This document shows, one piece after another, positions 51,404-59,706 of a stretch of DNA of 64,000 nucleotides (position 1 is its first letter; each line of letters opens with the position of its first letter). The stretch is from the NCBI RefSeq assembly GCF_037031225.1, contig NZ_JAYEZN010000001.1, forward strand, positions 806,001 through 870,000, written 5' to 3'. The DNA is from Halorientalis sp. LT38 (GTDB taxonomy: Archaea; Halobacteriota; Halobacteria; Halobacteriales; Haloarculaceae). Made by a program: the position numbers and the translations under genes. The notes under the pieces were generated by a model that was given only the letters and a program-made list of their open reading frames with translations, ran no database searches and was not told the DNA's origin.

Positions 51404-52609
51404 ATGGAATTCGACAAGACACACGAGATGTTCCGGGACTCGCTCCGGGACTACCTCGAGACCGAGATCGCACCGGACGTCCAGAAACTGGACAAACAGG
51501 AGATGACCAAGGAGGAGGCCGTCGGCTACCTGCGGGACCTCCGGAAACTGGGGATCGGCTTCGACAAGGAGACCGCCCAGGACTACTTCGGCGACCTCTC
51601 GTACTACGTCATCGGTTCCGAGGAGATCGCCCGCGTCTGGCCGAGCCTGAACGTCATGCTCAACATGTCGTTCCCGGCGATGTTCGCCAACTGGGCCAGC
51701 GAGGAGACCCGCGACGCGCTGGGCGACAAACTCGAGAAGGGCGAGGCCATCGGCGCGCTCGGCGTCACCGAACCCGGATCGGGCAGCCACTCCAGCAAGC
51801 CCAACACCGTCGCACGGAAAGACGGCGACGAGTACGTCATCAACGGCGAGAAGACCTGGGTCAGCAACGCCCAGATCTGTGACCTGACGATGATCGTCGC
51901 CTGGGACGAGGAGAACGACGCCCAGGACATGTTCATCGTCGACCAGGAGAACTCGCCGTTCGACACCCGCAAACTCGACAAACTCGGCTGGAAGGGGTCG
52001 CCGACGGGCCAGATGTTCTTCGACGACGTGCGCGTGCCCGAGGACAACAAGCTCTCGAACGCCATCCGCAACCTGATCCTCGAACACGGCGACCTCGCGG
52101 AGGCGCTGCCCTTCCCGAACGAGATGGTCGACCTGTTCCTCAGCCACAAGCCGCTGAACGCCATCTTCTCGTTCATGCGGACCGGCATGGCCGCGATGGC
52201 CGTGGGCATCCAGCAGGCCGCCTACGAGGACGCCCTGGAGTACACCACGGATCGCGAAACCTTCGGCAAGCCCATCGCCCAGCACCAGCTCGTCCAGAAC
52301 CGCCTCTACAAGATGAAGGCCAACGTCGAGACCTCGCGCCTCCTGACCCACGAGGCCGTCGAGAAGCTCTCGAACGCCGACGAAGAATCGAGAATGTACT
52401 CCTCGCTGGCGAAGGGCTACGCCTGCGACAAGTCCGTCGAGACCGCCCGCCACGGCGTCGAACTGTACGGCGGTAACGGCCTCTCGACCGACTACCCGCT
52501 CGAGCGCTACTACCGCGACGCCCAGACCATGACCATCCCCGACGGGACCGAGGAGATCATGAAGCTCATCGTCGGCTACGAGATGACCGACCTGTCGGCG
52601 TACGCCTGA
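51404..52609 (+). CDS. Acyl-CoA dehydrogenase
   Basis: 401 residues, FAD-dependent. N-terminal helical, central beta (GALGVTEPGSGSHSS, then TWVSNAQICDLTMIVAW) and C-terminal helical domains. 'TTDRETFGKPIAQHQLVQ' and 'GVELYGGNGLSTDYPLERYYRDAQ' are family hallmarks. The catalytic Glu of medium-chain enzymes (in YEGT) is Asp380 here (IPDGT), a substitution I recall in other haloarchaeal members. Acts on an acyl-CoA of unknown chain length, plausibly a ligand of the SCP2 proteins next door. Confidence 0.93.
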   Translation: MEFDKTHEMFRDSLRDYLETEIAPDVQKLDKQEMTKEEAVGYLRDLRKLGIGFDKETAQDYFGDLSYYVIGSEEIARVWPSLNVMLNMSFPAMFANWASEETRDALGDKLEKGEAIGALGVTEPGSGSHSSKPNTVARKDGDEYVINGEKTWVSNAQICDLTMIVAWDEENDAQDMFIVDQENSPFDTRKLDKLGWKGSPTGQMFFDDVRVPEDNKLSNAIRNLILEHGDLAEALPFPNEMVDLFLSHKPLNAIFSFMRTGMAAMAVGIQQAAYEDALEYTTDRETFGKPIAQHQLVQNRLYKMKANVETSRLLTHEAVEKLSNADEESRMYSSLAKGYACDKSVETARHGVELYGGNGLSTDYPLERYYRDAQTMTIPDGTEEIMKLIVGYEMTDLSAYA

Positions 52610-52692
52610 TCGGCGGCCGACAGAACCCGAACGGTCGGGCCAGTCCGCTCCGTCTGGGGGCAATCCGGGAACCGGCCCGATTCGAGGTGGTG

Positions 52693-53016
52693 CTACGCCG
52701 ACTCGTCCTCGTCGACCTCGGTTGCATCGGGGCTGGAACCACCGCGGTCGGAGTACCCCTCGCGGCCGACGGCGTCGCTTGGCATCAGGTTCAGGACGCT
52801 CTGGCGGACCTCCTCCTTTGATTCGAAGGTGTCCTCGCCGGTGCCGGCGAACACCTCCTGTATCGTGATGGGGTCGGCGTTCGTCCGTTCGATGGTCTGG
52901 TCGCCGTACTCGGCCACGAACTCCGCCATCTCGATTGGATAGTCGATGTCGTCGAGGACGGGGTCGATGGTCTCGAAGTTCACGCCCTCCTCTCGGTCGG
53001 CGCCACCGTCGGACAT
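52693..53016 (-). CDS. DUF5789-like small protein
   Basis: 107 residues, very acidic. A conserved-looking core VLDDIDYPIEMAEFVAEYGDQTIERTNADPITIQEVF followed by a disordered C-terminus. This resembles haloarchaeal DUF5789/DUF2795-type small proteins; function unknown. Convergent with the acyl-CoA dehydrogenase gene (83 bases apart) and 82 bases downstream of purNH. Confidence 0.65.
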   Translation of the reverse strand: MSDGGADREEGVNFETIDPVLDDIDYPIEMAEFVAEYGDQTIERTNADPITIQEVFAGTGEDTFESKEEVRQSVLNLMPSDAVGREGYSDRGGSSPDATEVDEDESA

Positions 53017-53098
53017 GGATCTACGTCCGGGCAGAGTCACAAACCGCTTGTCCCTGCAAGTGAAGCGGAACGACCCGGGGCCGCGGCTCGGCCACGAT

Positions 53099-54712
53099 TC
53101 AGTCGTGGCGGAACGCCCGACTGCCGGTGAAGACCATCGCCATGTCGTGTTCGTCGGCGGCCGCGATCACGTCGTCGTCGTTGACCGACCCGCCGGGCTG
53201 GATCACGGCTTCGATGCCGGCCTCGGCGGCGGCCTCGATGCCGTCCGGGAAGGGGAAGAAGGCGTCCGAGGCCATCACGGCGCCGTCGGCCGATTTGCCG
53301 TCGGCGTCTCGCTCGGCTTTCATCTTCGCGATCTCGACGGCGTCGACCCGGGAGACCTGCCCGGCCCCGACGCCCACGGTCTCGGTGCCGTCCGCGAACA
53401 GGATGGCGTTCGACTTGACGTGTTTGATCGTCCGCCAGGCGAACAGCATGGACTCGATCTGCTCGTCCGTAGGCTCCCGGTCGGTGACGACCTCCAGGTC
53501 CTCGCGCTCGGGGGCCTGCGTGTCACGCTCCTGGACGAGGGTCCCGCCGACGAGGTCCTTCTCGGTGACGGGTTCGGAGACGTCGTAGCTGTCCGCGACG
53601 TCCAGGACGCGGAGGTTCTCCTTCTCGAAGAGCGTCTCGAGGGCGTCGTCGGTGTAGCCGGGGGCGACGACGACCTCCTTGAACGAGTCGACGATCTGGG
53701 TGGCGGTCGCCTCGTCGCACTCGCGGTTGAGCGCGACGATGCCGCCGAAGGCGCTCTTGGCGTCGGTCGACAGGGCGTCGGCGTACGCCTCGGCAAGCGA
53801 GTCGGCCGTCGCACAGCCGGCGGGGTTGGTGTGCTTGATGACCGCCGAGGCCGGTTCGTCGAACTCCTTGACCAGGTTGAGGGCGGCGTCGGTGTCGTTG
53901 TAGTTGTTGTAGGACATCCCCTTCGCGCCCTCGTTCAACTGGTCGGCGCCGACGACGCTGGCTTCCTCGCAGGTGCGGTCGGCATAGAGGGCCGCGTCCT
54001 GGTGGGGGTTCTCCCCGTAGCGCAGGTCGGCGTGGCGGTCCTCGCTGGTGAGTCGGCGGGCCGGGAACTGGCCGCCGTCGTCGTCCGCGACGCTGACCCG
54101 GTTCGCGTCCCAGTCGACGTCCACGCGGTCCTCGGCGAACCACTTCACCGCTCGCGGGTACGCCTTCATCTCGCCCTGGTAGAGGACGCGCTCTTTGAGC
54201 GTCTCGACGTCGTCGCCCTCGTAGACGGGGATCGGTTCCTGGGTGACGACGGGGCCGCCGTCGACTTCCGCCTCGATGAGAGAGCCGTCCTCGGCGACGG
54301 CGTTGGTGACGGCGTGGACCGTACAGCCGACGACGTCGACGCCGTACTCCAGCGCGTCGCCCCAGGCGTCCGTGCCGGGGAACGCGGGGAGCAGGGACGG
54401 GTGGACGTTCAGCGTGGTCGGCATCGGGTCGAGGAAGGTGTCGGAGAGGACGCGCATGTAGCCGTCGAGGCAGACGAGGTCGACGTCGTAGCCCGAGAGG
54501 GCCTCGACGACGCGCGCTTCGTGCTCGCGTCGGCTCTCGTTTTCGCCCCGGACGACGGTCTCGGTCGGAATGTCCCGTTCGGTGGCCGCCTCGACGACCG
54601 GCGCGTCCTCGCTGTTCGTGAGGACGACGGCGAGTTCCGCCCCGCCGGGCGCCAGGTCGTGAACGTTCAGGAGATTGCGGCCGCGATTGCTGGCCATGCC
54701 CGCTAGCTTCAT
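53099..54712 (-). CDS. purH: Fused phosphoribosylglycinamide formyltransferase and AICAR formyltransferase (PurN-PurH)
   Basis: 537 residues. Residues 1-~195 are a PurN-type GART domain (MASNRGRNLLNV, NVHPSLLPAFPG with catalytic Asn-His, and VDGGPVV with catalytic Asp). Residues ~205-537 are the AICAR transformylase part of PurH (LRYGENPHQDAALYA, IKHTNPAGCAT, SAFGGIVALN). The N-terminal IMP cyclohydrolase domain of bacterial PurH is absent. It performs two formyl transfers in purine synthesis; a separate PurO-type cyclohydrolase is expected elsewhere. The frame is open 70 codons further upstream, but MKLAGMASN is the family start. Confidence 0.93.
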   Translation of the reverse strand: MKLAGMASNRGRNLLNVHDLAPGGAELAVVLTNSEDAPVVEAATERDIPTETVVRGENESRREHEARVVEALSGYDVDLVCLDGYMRVLSDTFLDPMPTTLNVHPSLLPAFPGTDAWGDALEYGVDVVGCTVHAVTNAVAEDGSLIEAEVDGGPVVTQEPIPVYEGDDVETLKERVLYQGEMKAYPRAVKWFAEDRVDVDWDANRVSVADDDGGQFPARRLTSEDRHADLRYGENPHQDAALYADRTCEEASVVGADQLNEGAKGMSYNNYNDTDAALNLVKEFDEPASAVIKHTNPAGCATADSLAEAYADALSTDAKSAFGGIVALNRECDEATATQIVDSFKEVVVAPGYTDDALETLFEKENLRVLDVADSYDVSEPVTEKDLVGGTLVQERDTQAPEREDLEVVTDREPTDEQIESMLFAWRTIKHVKSNAILFADGTETVGVGAGQVSRVDAVEIAKMKAERDADGKSADGAVMASDAFFPFPDGIEAAAEAGIEAVIQPGGSVNDDDVIAAADEHDMAMVFTGSRAFRHD

Positions 54713-55074
54713 GTGCGGAGGGGGGCGGGCCGGGCGCAAAGGCGTTGCGAATCGCTCACTGTCGGCGTCGCTGGCGTCGAACGGAAACGAGGGGACGGAG
54801 GTGTGGGGGGAGCGGGAACGAGAGAGAGGGGAGTGAACCGCACTCGGGGTGTCCGTAACCCCATCGAGACCTACTGCCGAGCACTTATCATTGTTTCTAA
54901 CTCCGTTGATTTCACCGTACACTGTTCGATATAAGATGCCGAACGATAGATTGTGGAAGACATAGTTCCGGGGACGGTGGTCCCGGAACGTCTCCGACCG
55001 GCGGCGCGCGCACCGGATCGTGGTCGGCGGCCCGCTTCGACACCCCTATGGGCCGTTGCCGCCCATCCGGAGGT
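54713..55074. other. Gap between divergent purNH and purB
   Basis: 362 bases with no convincing gene. The purNH side is purine-rich and GC-rich. From 54885 to 54965 the DNA is unusually AT-rich for this genome and contains a plus-strand GATATAAG box at 54938. An 8-base inverted repeat follows (separate entry). Just before purB is CCCTATGG at leaderless spacing and a GGAGGT abutting the ATG. Confidence 0.6.
54965..54989. promoter_or_regulatory. Inverted repeat upstream of purB
   Basis: GTTCCGGG-(GACGGTGGT)-CCCGGAAC, a perfect 8-base dyad starting 27 bases after the GATATAAG box, so it overlaps the predicted transcription start. It could be an operator for purine genes or a 5' hairpin of the purB leader. 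Confidence 0.45.
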
Positions 55075-56463
55075 ATGACAGATCGCAGTCCGCTCTCGGC
55101 CGTCTCGCCGCTGGACGGGCGGTACGCTCGCTACACGGAGCCGCTCGTCCCCTACGCGAGCGAGGCCGCGCTGATCCGCGCTCGCGTCCGCGTCGAGGTG
55201 GAGTACCTGATCGCACTCGCCGACCTCGAGGCCACGCCGCTCGCAATCGACGACGGCCAGCGCGCGCACCTCCGCGCGCTCTACGAGAAGTTCGACGACG
55301 AGGACGCTGAAATCGTCAAGGCACTCGAGACGGAAGGCTGGAAGAGCTACTCGGCCACCAACCACGACGTCAAGGCCGTCGAGTACTTCGTCCGGGAACA
55401 CCTGCCGGAGGGTCTCGACGCCGCCCAGTGGATCCACTTCGGCCTCACCAGCGAGGACGTGAACAACCTGGCCCAGCGCCTCCTGGTCAAGCCCGCCGTC
55501 GAGGACGTGCTCGTCCCCGCGCTCCGGGACGTCCGGGACGCGCTGGCGGAGATGGCCCGCGAACACCGGGACCTGCCGATGCTCGCCCGTACGCACGGCC
55601 AGCCGGCGACCCCCACGACGTTCGGCAAGGAGATGGCCGTCTACGCCGCCCGCCTGGGCCGAGCCCTGGGGCGGATCGAAGCCGCTGCTGACGGGCTCTC
55701 CGGCAAACTCGCCGGCGCCTCGGGCACCTACGCGGCCCACGACGCCGCCTACCCCGACGTGGACTGGCCGGCTTTCTCCGAGTCGTTCGTGACGGGGCTG
55801 GGACTCGAGCACACCCCCCTGGCGACGCAGGTCAACCCCTGCGACGACCTGGCGGCGCTGTTCGACGCGCTCCGCGGCGCCAACGACGTCCTGCTCGATC
55901 TGGATCTGGACGTCTGGCTCTACGTCTCGGACCGATACCTCGGACAGGAGGCCGCCGCGGGCGAGACCGGCTCGTCGACGATGCCCCACAAGGTCAACCC
56001 GATCGACTTCGAGAACAGCGAGGGGAACCTCTCGAAGGCCAACTCGGATCTTGTCTTCCTGGCCGACTACGTCACGACCTCGCGGCTCCAGCGGGACCTC
56101 TCGGACTCGACGGTCAAGCGCAACGTCGGCGCGGCGCTTTCCCACTGCCTGATCGGCTACCGGAAGTGCGAGACGGGTCTGGGGAAGGTCGTTCCCAACG
56201 AGCAGGTGATGCGGGACGAACTGGAAGCGACCCCCGAGATCATCGGCGAGGCCGTCCAGACCATCCTCCGGCGGGAGGGGCACACCGACGCCTACGAGCG
56301 CGTGAAGGACCTGACCCGCGGCCGGCGGGTCACCATCGAGGACTTCCGGGACCTGTTCGCGGATCTTGACGTGAGCGAGGACGTGCGGGCGGAACTGACC
56401 GCGCTGACCCCGACCGGCTACGTCGGCGTCGGGAGCGAACTGGTCGACGAGATCGAGGACTAA
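55075..56463 (+). CDS. purB: Adenylosuccinate lyase
   Basis: 462 residues, fumarase/aspartase superfamily. Cleaves SAICAR to AICAR and adenylosuccinate to AMP. Seen: AVSPLDGRYARYTEPL at the N-terminus, 'WIHFGLTSEDVNN', 'ARTHGQPATPTTFGKE' with catalytic His, and the mobile signature loop GSSTMPHKVNPIDFEN with catalytic Ser. AICAR made here is the substrate of the divergent purNH product. Confidence 0.96.
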   Translation: MTDRSPLSAVSPLDGRYARYTEPLVPYASEAALIRARVRVEVEYLIALADLEATPLAIDDGQRAHLRALYEKFDDEDAEIVKALETEGWKSYSATNHDVKAVEYFVREHLPEGLDAAQWIHFGLTSEDVNNLAQRLLVKPAVEDVLVPALRDVRDALAEMAREHRDLPMLARTHGQPATPTTFGKEMAVYAARLGRALGRIEAAADGLSGKLAGASGTYAAHDAAYPDVDWPAFSESFVTGLGLEHTPLATQVNPCDDLAALFDALRGANDVLLDLDLDVWLYVSDRYLGQEAAAGETGSSTMPHKVNPIDFENSEGNLSKANSDLVFLADYVTTSRLQRDLSDSTVKRNVGAALSHCLIGYRKCETGLGKVVPNEQVMRDELEATPEIIGEAVQTILRREGHTDAYERVKDLTRGRRVTIEDFRDLFADLDVSEDVRAELTALTPTGYVGVGSELVDEIED

Positions 56464-56517
56464 CTGGACCGACGCGGTACCAAACGCATATGCTGGTCGG
56501 GCGCAATCACTGAGCAA

Positions 56518-57168
56518 ATGCGCTACGTCGAGGGTCTGCTGACGCCGGAACGGGGGTGGATCCACCCCATCGAACGGCGCATCCAGCAGGCGCCGGGGAT
56601 CAAGAACGAACGCATCCTCCAGATGGAACTGCTCGACGACGGCACGGTGACGACGATGTACGAGCTGAGCGGCGACCGCGAGGTCATCGAGTTCGCCGCC
56701 GAGTACGTCCCCGAACTCATCACCTACCAGGTGTCGCCGATGCAGGACCGGATCATCACCTACGCCCACCTCGAATCCAACGAGATGCTCACCGGCCTGC
56801 TCGAACTGCCCCACAAGTTCCAGATCGTCCCCGATTTCCCCATCGAGTTCGCCAGCAACGGCGGCATCAAGCTGACCGTCGTCGGCGACGAGGGCCAGAT
56901 CCGCGAGGCCATGAACGCCGTCCCCGACGGAATCTCCGTCGAACTTCAGAAACTGGGCGACTACGCGCCCGAGAACGAACGCCTCCTCTCACGGCTCACC
57001 GACCGCCAGCGCGAGGTGGCCGAGATCGCCGTCGAGATGGGCTACTACGACACGCCCCGGCAGGTCACCTACGACGACATCGCCGACGCCGTCGACGTGG
57101 CGCCGGGCACCGTCGGCGAGATCCTCAGAAAAGTCGAGTCCCGCTTGCTGAACGCGCTACTCGGCTGA
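56518..57168 (+). CDS. Second bacterio-opsin-activator-type HTH-10 regulator
   Basis: 216 residues, same architecture and length as the regulator at 46.2 kb: an N-terminal sensor-like domain (about 1-150) and C-terminal HTH-10 (LTDRQREVAEIAVEMGYYDT, then APGTVGEILRKVESRLL). A CGCATATG box about 30 bases upstream indicates a leaderless transcript. The target is unknown; purB lies 54 bases upstream on the same strand. Confidence 0.85.
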   Translation: MRYVEGLLTPERGWIHPIERRIQQAPGIKNERILQMELLDDGTVTTMYELSGDREVIEFAAEYVPELITYQVSPMQDRIITYAHLESNEMLTGLLELPHKFQIVPDFPIEFASNGGIKLTVVGDEGQIREAMNAVPDGISVELQKLGDYAPENERLLSRLTDRQREVAEIAVEMGYYDTPRQVTYDDIADAVDVAPGTVGEILRKVESRLLNALLG

Positions 57169-57627
57169 TTAGCGGCCGAAACCGCTCTTCTTCTGCGACC
57201 GGATCGACAGTTCGTTCCAGTGGTTGATGCCCCAGTACCCGAAGCCGGTAGCGATCATCCCCGCCGCGAGGAAGTAAAAGAGCAGGTGGGAGGTCACCAG
57301 CGCCTCCGGGTTCTGGATCGCGTGCAGCACGCCCTCGCCGCCAAGCGTCAGGACGACGAAGGTCCCGAGCGCCGTCGCGCCGGCGGCCGCGATGACTGTG
57401 CGCCCGTCCAGTCCCTGGGCCTCCGTCAACAGCACCGCGCCGACGAACGCCGTCGCCATCCCGAGGACGTACACCGGCAGTCGCTGGCTCAGGCCGGCCG
57501 TCTCGCCCGACACGAGCGCCACCAGCCCGACGAAACTCGCCGTGAGTATCAGGGTACAGGTCGCGACGAGCGCGCCCGCTCGTCCGATCGACTCCGCGTC
57601 GAACCGCCGCCCGCGTGCAGTCGCCAT
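57169..57627 (-). CDS. Four-span membrane protein, unknown function
   Basis: 152 residues with four hydrophobic segments (about 16-38, 48-68, 76-97 and 113-134) and a basic C-terminus (IRSQKKSGFGR). No family recognised. Its stop abuts that of the HTH-10 gene on the other strand. Confidence 0.65.
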   Translation of the reverse strand: MATARGRRFDAESIGRAGALVATCTLILTASFVGLVALVSGETAGLSQRLPVYVLGMATAFVGAVLLTEAQGLDGRTVIAAAGATALGTFVVLTLGGEGVLHAIQNPEALVTSHLLFYFLAAGMIATGFGYWGINHWNELSIRSQKKSGFGR

Positions 57628-57718
57628 ACGCTACCTCTCCGACTGGCCGACAAAAACGTTTACGCGGCGTCTGACGGGCGTCTGCCGGCCGAATGCCGTA
57701 GAGTATCAGCGCTGGGAA

Positions 57719-58798
57719 TCAGGAGAGCAGCGATTCGACGGCGGCCGTGACGATCTCGCCCGCGCGCTCGACGTCAGACCGGTGGACGTACTCGCGCTCG
57801 GCGTGGGCGACCGCCCCCTCGTCGTCTGCCAGATCGCCGGGGCCGAACACGACGGTCGGGGCGTCATTCGCGAAGTAGGAGGCCTCGGTCGCCGCGCCGA
57901 ACGGGCGGGCCTCGCCCGCGCCGGCCTCCCGGAGCGCCCGGACCACGTCCGCATCCGCAGGCGTGGCGAACGCTTCCAGGAACGGCGTCTCGCGCTCGGT
58001 GTACTCGAAGGACAGGGTCATCGAGTCCGGAATCCATCCCTGGAGGTGGGCCTCCAGTTGCTCGCGAAAGCCCTGCTGGGTCTCGGGGGGCACGCTCCGC
58101 CGGTCGACGGTGATCCGGCACGCCGCCGGGATCTGGTTGGTCGCCTCGCCGCCTTCGATCACCGTGGGTTCGAGGGTCGGCCGTCCGAGCGAGTCGTGTT
58201 CCGGCGGCCCGACCGTCTCGTCGTAGGACTCGATGGCCTGCAGGACGGGTGCCACGGCACGGATCGCGTTCGCGCCGCTCTCCGGTTCGGCGGCGTGGGC
58301 GGCCGTCCCGCGGATCGTGACGGTCCCCTCGAAGCGGCCCTTCGCGGCGGTGCAGACGTCCAGCCCCGTCGGCTCGCCCACTATATAACTGTCCGCGTCC
58401 AGGTCGAGTGCCGCCGCACCCGTCGAGTACACCTCCTCGTCGGGCGTGATCGCGAGCGTCAGTGTCCCCGATTCGATCTCGGCCCCGAGGAAGGCGGACA
58501 GGAGCGCCGCGAGCGGCCCCTTCGCGTCGCAGGCGCCCCGCCCGCGGACCACGTCCCCGTCGACGTCGAGGGGGACGTGGGGCGGCACCGTGTCGATGTG
58601 CGTGTTGAGGACGAGATGGGGTCTGTCGTCGCCCTCGGCCCCCTCGCGAGTGGCCAGCGTGTTGCCGGCGTCGTCGACGCGGGGGTCCGCGCCCGCCGAT
58701 TCGAGCGTCTCGACGAGGAACTCGCGCATCTCGGTGACGTCCTCGTGTGAGGGGATCGAGACGGCTCGCTCGTGGAAGGCGAGGGGGTCGAACGTCAT
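57719..58798 (-). CDS. dapE: Succinyl-diaminopimelate desuccinylase-type M20 deacylase
   Basis: 359 residues, M20 metallopeptidase family. Metal ligands in LNTHIDTVPPH and RGACDAKGPL, the Glu pair in ITPDEEVYSTG, and 'HAAEPESGANAI' at the dimerisation-domain His. Last gene of the dap operon; its start overlaps the dapF stop by one base. ArgE/LysK-like deacylases share these motifs, so context supports the DapE call. Confidence 0.88.
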   Translation of the reverse strand: MTFDPLAFHERAVSIPSHEDVTEMREFLVETLESAGADPRVDDAGNTLATREGAEGDDRPHLVLNTHIDTVPPHVPLDVDGDVVRGRGACDAKGPLAALLSAFLGAEIESGTLTLAITPDEEVYSTGAAALDLDADSYIVGEPTGLDVCTAAKGRFEGTVTIRGTAAHAAEPESGANAIRAVAPVLQAIESYDETVGPPEHDSLGRPTLEPTVIEGGEATNQIPAACRITVDRRSVPPETQQGFREQLEAHLQGWIPDSMTLSFEYTERETPFLEAFATPADADVVRALREAGAGEARPFGAATEASYFANDAPTVVFGPGDLADDEGAVAHAEREYVHRSDVERAGEIVTAAVESLLS

Positions 58799-59706
58799 CA
58801 GTCGTCACCGGTGACGCCGTCGAGTTCGACGTCGAACGTCGTCGGATCGACGACGGTGACGGTTCCGGTGTACTCGCGCTCGACGGGGCCCTGGAGCAGG
58901 GCGTCTCGCTCGGTCAACTGGACGACCAGCCGACCGCCCGGCGGGTGGACGGGGACGCGCTGGCCCCGTTCGACCTTCCCGAGGCGCTCGGCGACCGCGA
59001 CGATGGCGACCGCGCCGGTCCCGCAGGAGTCGGTCTCGGCCTCGACCCCGCGCTCGAAGGTCCGCTGGTCGAAGCCTCTGACCGTGCCGTCCGCATCGGA
59101 ACCGTCCGCGCGTGGTGCGGCGAAGTTGACGTTCGCCCCCTCCGGGAACACGTCGGCGTCCCGAACCGCGGGTGCGACCGCCTCGACGTCGACCGTCGTC
59201 ACGTCGTCGACGAAGGCGACGGCGTGGGGGACGCCGGTGTTGACCGCCGTGACGGTCAGGCCCTCGACCTCGCGTTCGATCAGCGGTTCGTCCCCGACGA
59301 CCGGGACCCGATCGGGGTCGAACACTGGCGCGCCCATCTCGATGGTGACGCCCTGGTCGCCGACCTGGGCGCGGCGCGTGCCGGCCTGCGTGTCGATCAT
59401 GACCTCGTTCGCCCCGACGCGTTCGGCGACCCACTTCGCCGCACAGCGGGCGCCGTTGCCGCACATGGCGGCGACGCTACCGTCCGGCTGGACGAGGGTC
59501 ATGACCACCCGCGGCGGGGAGTACTCCGATTCGAGCGCCAGGAAGAGGACGCCGTCGGCGCCCCGCTTGCGCGCGTTCGGATGCGAGAGGCCGGTCTCTC
59601 GGTCGCACAGCTCGGCGGCGAACGCCCGTCGATCCGGAACCGTCTCCGTCGCGTCGACGATGATGAAATCGTTGCCCGTCCCGTGGTACTTCGCTACTTG
59701 GACCAT
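58798..59706 (-). CDS. dapF: Diaminopimelate epimerase
   Basis: 302 residues. Converts LL- to meso-diaminopimelate without cofactor, using two Cys: MCGNGARCAAKW and DSCGTGAVAIV. The N-terminus KYHGTGNDFIIVD is the standard family start. It overlaps lysA by 13 bases. Confidence 0.95.
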   Translation of the reverse strand: MVQVAKYHGTGNDFIIVDATETVPDRRAFAAELCDRETGLSHPNARKRGADGVLFLALESEYSPPRVVMTLVQPDGSVAAMCGNGARCAAKWVAERVGANEVMIDTQAGTRRAQVGDQGVTIEMGAPVFDPDRVPVVGDEPLIEREVEGLTVTAVNTGVPHAVAFVDDVTTVDVEAVAPAVRDADVFPEGANVNFAAPRADGSDADGTVRGFDQRTFERGVEAETDSCGTGAVAIVAVAERLGKVERGQRVPVHPPGGRLVVQLTERDALLQGPVEREYTGTVTVVDPTTFDVELDGVTGDD

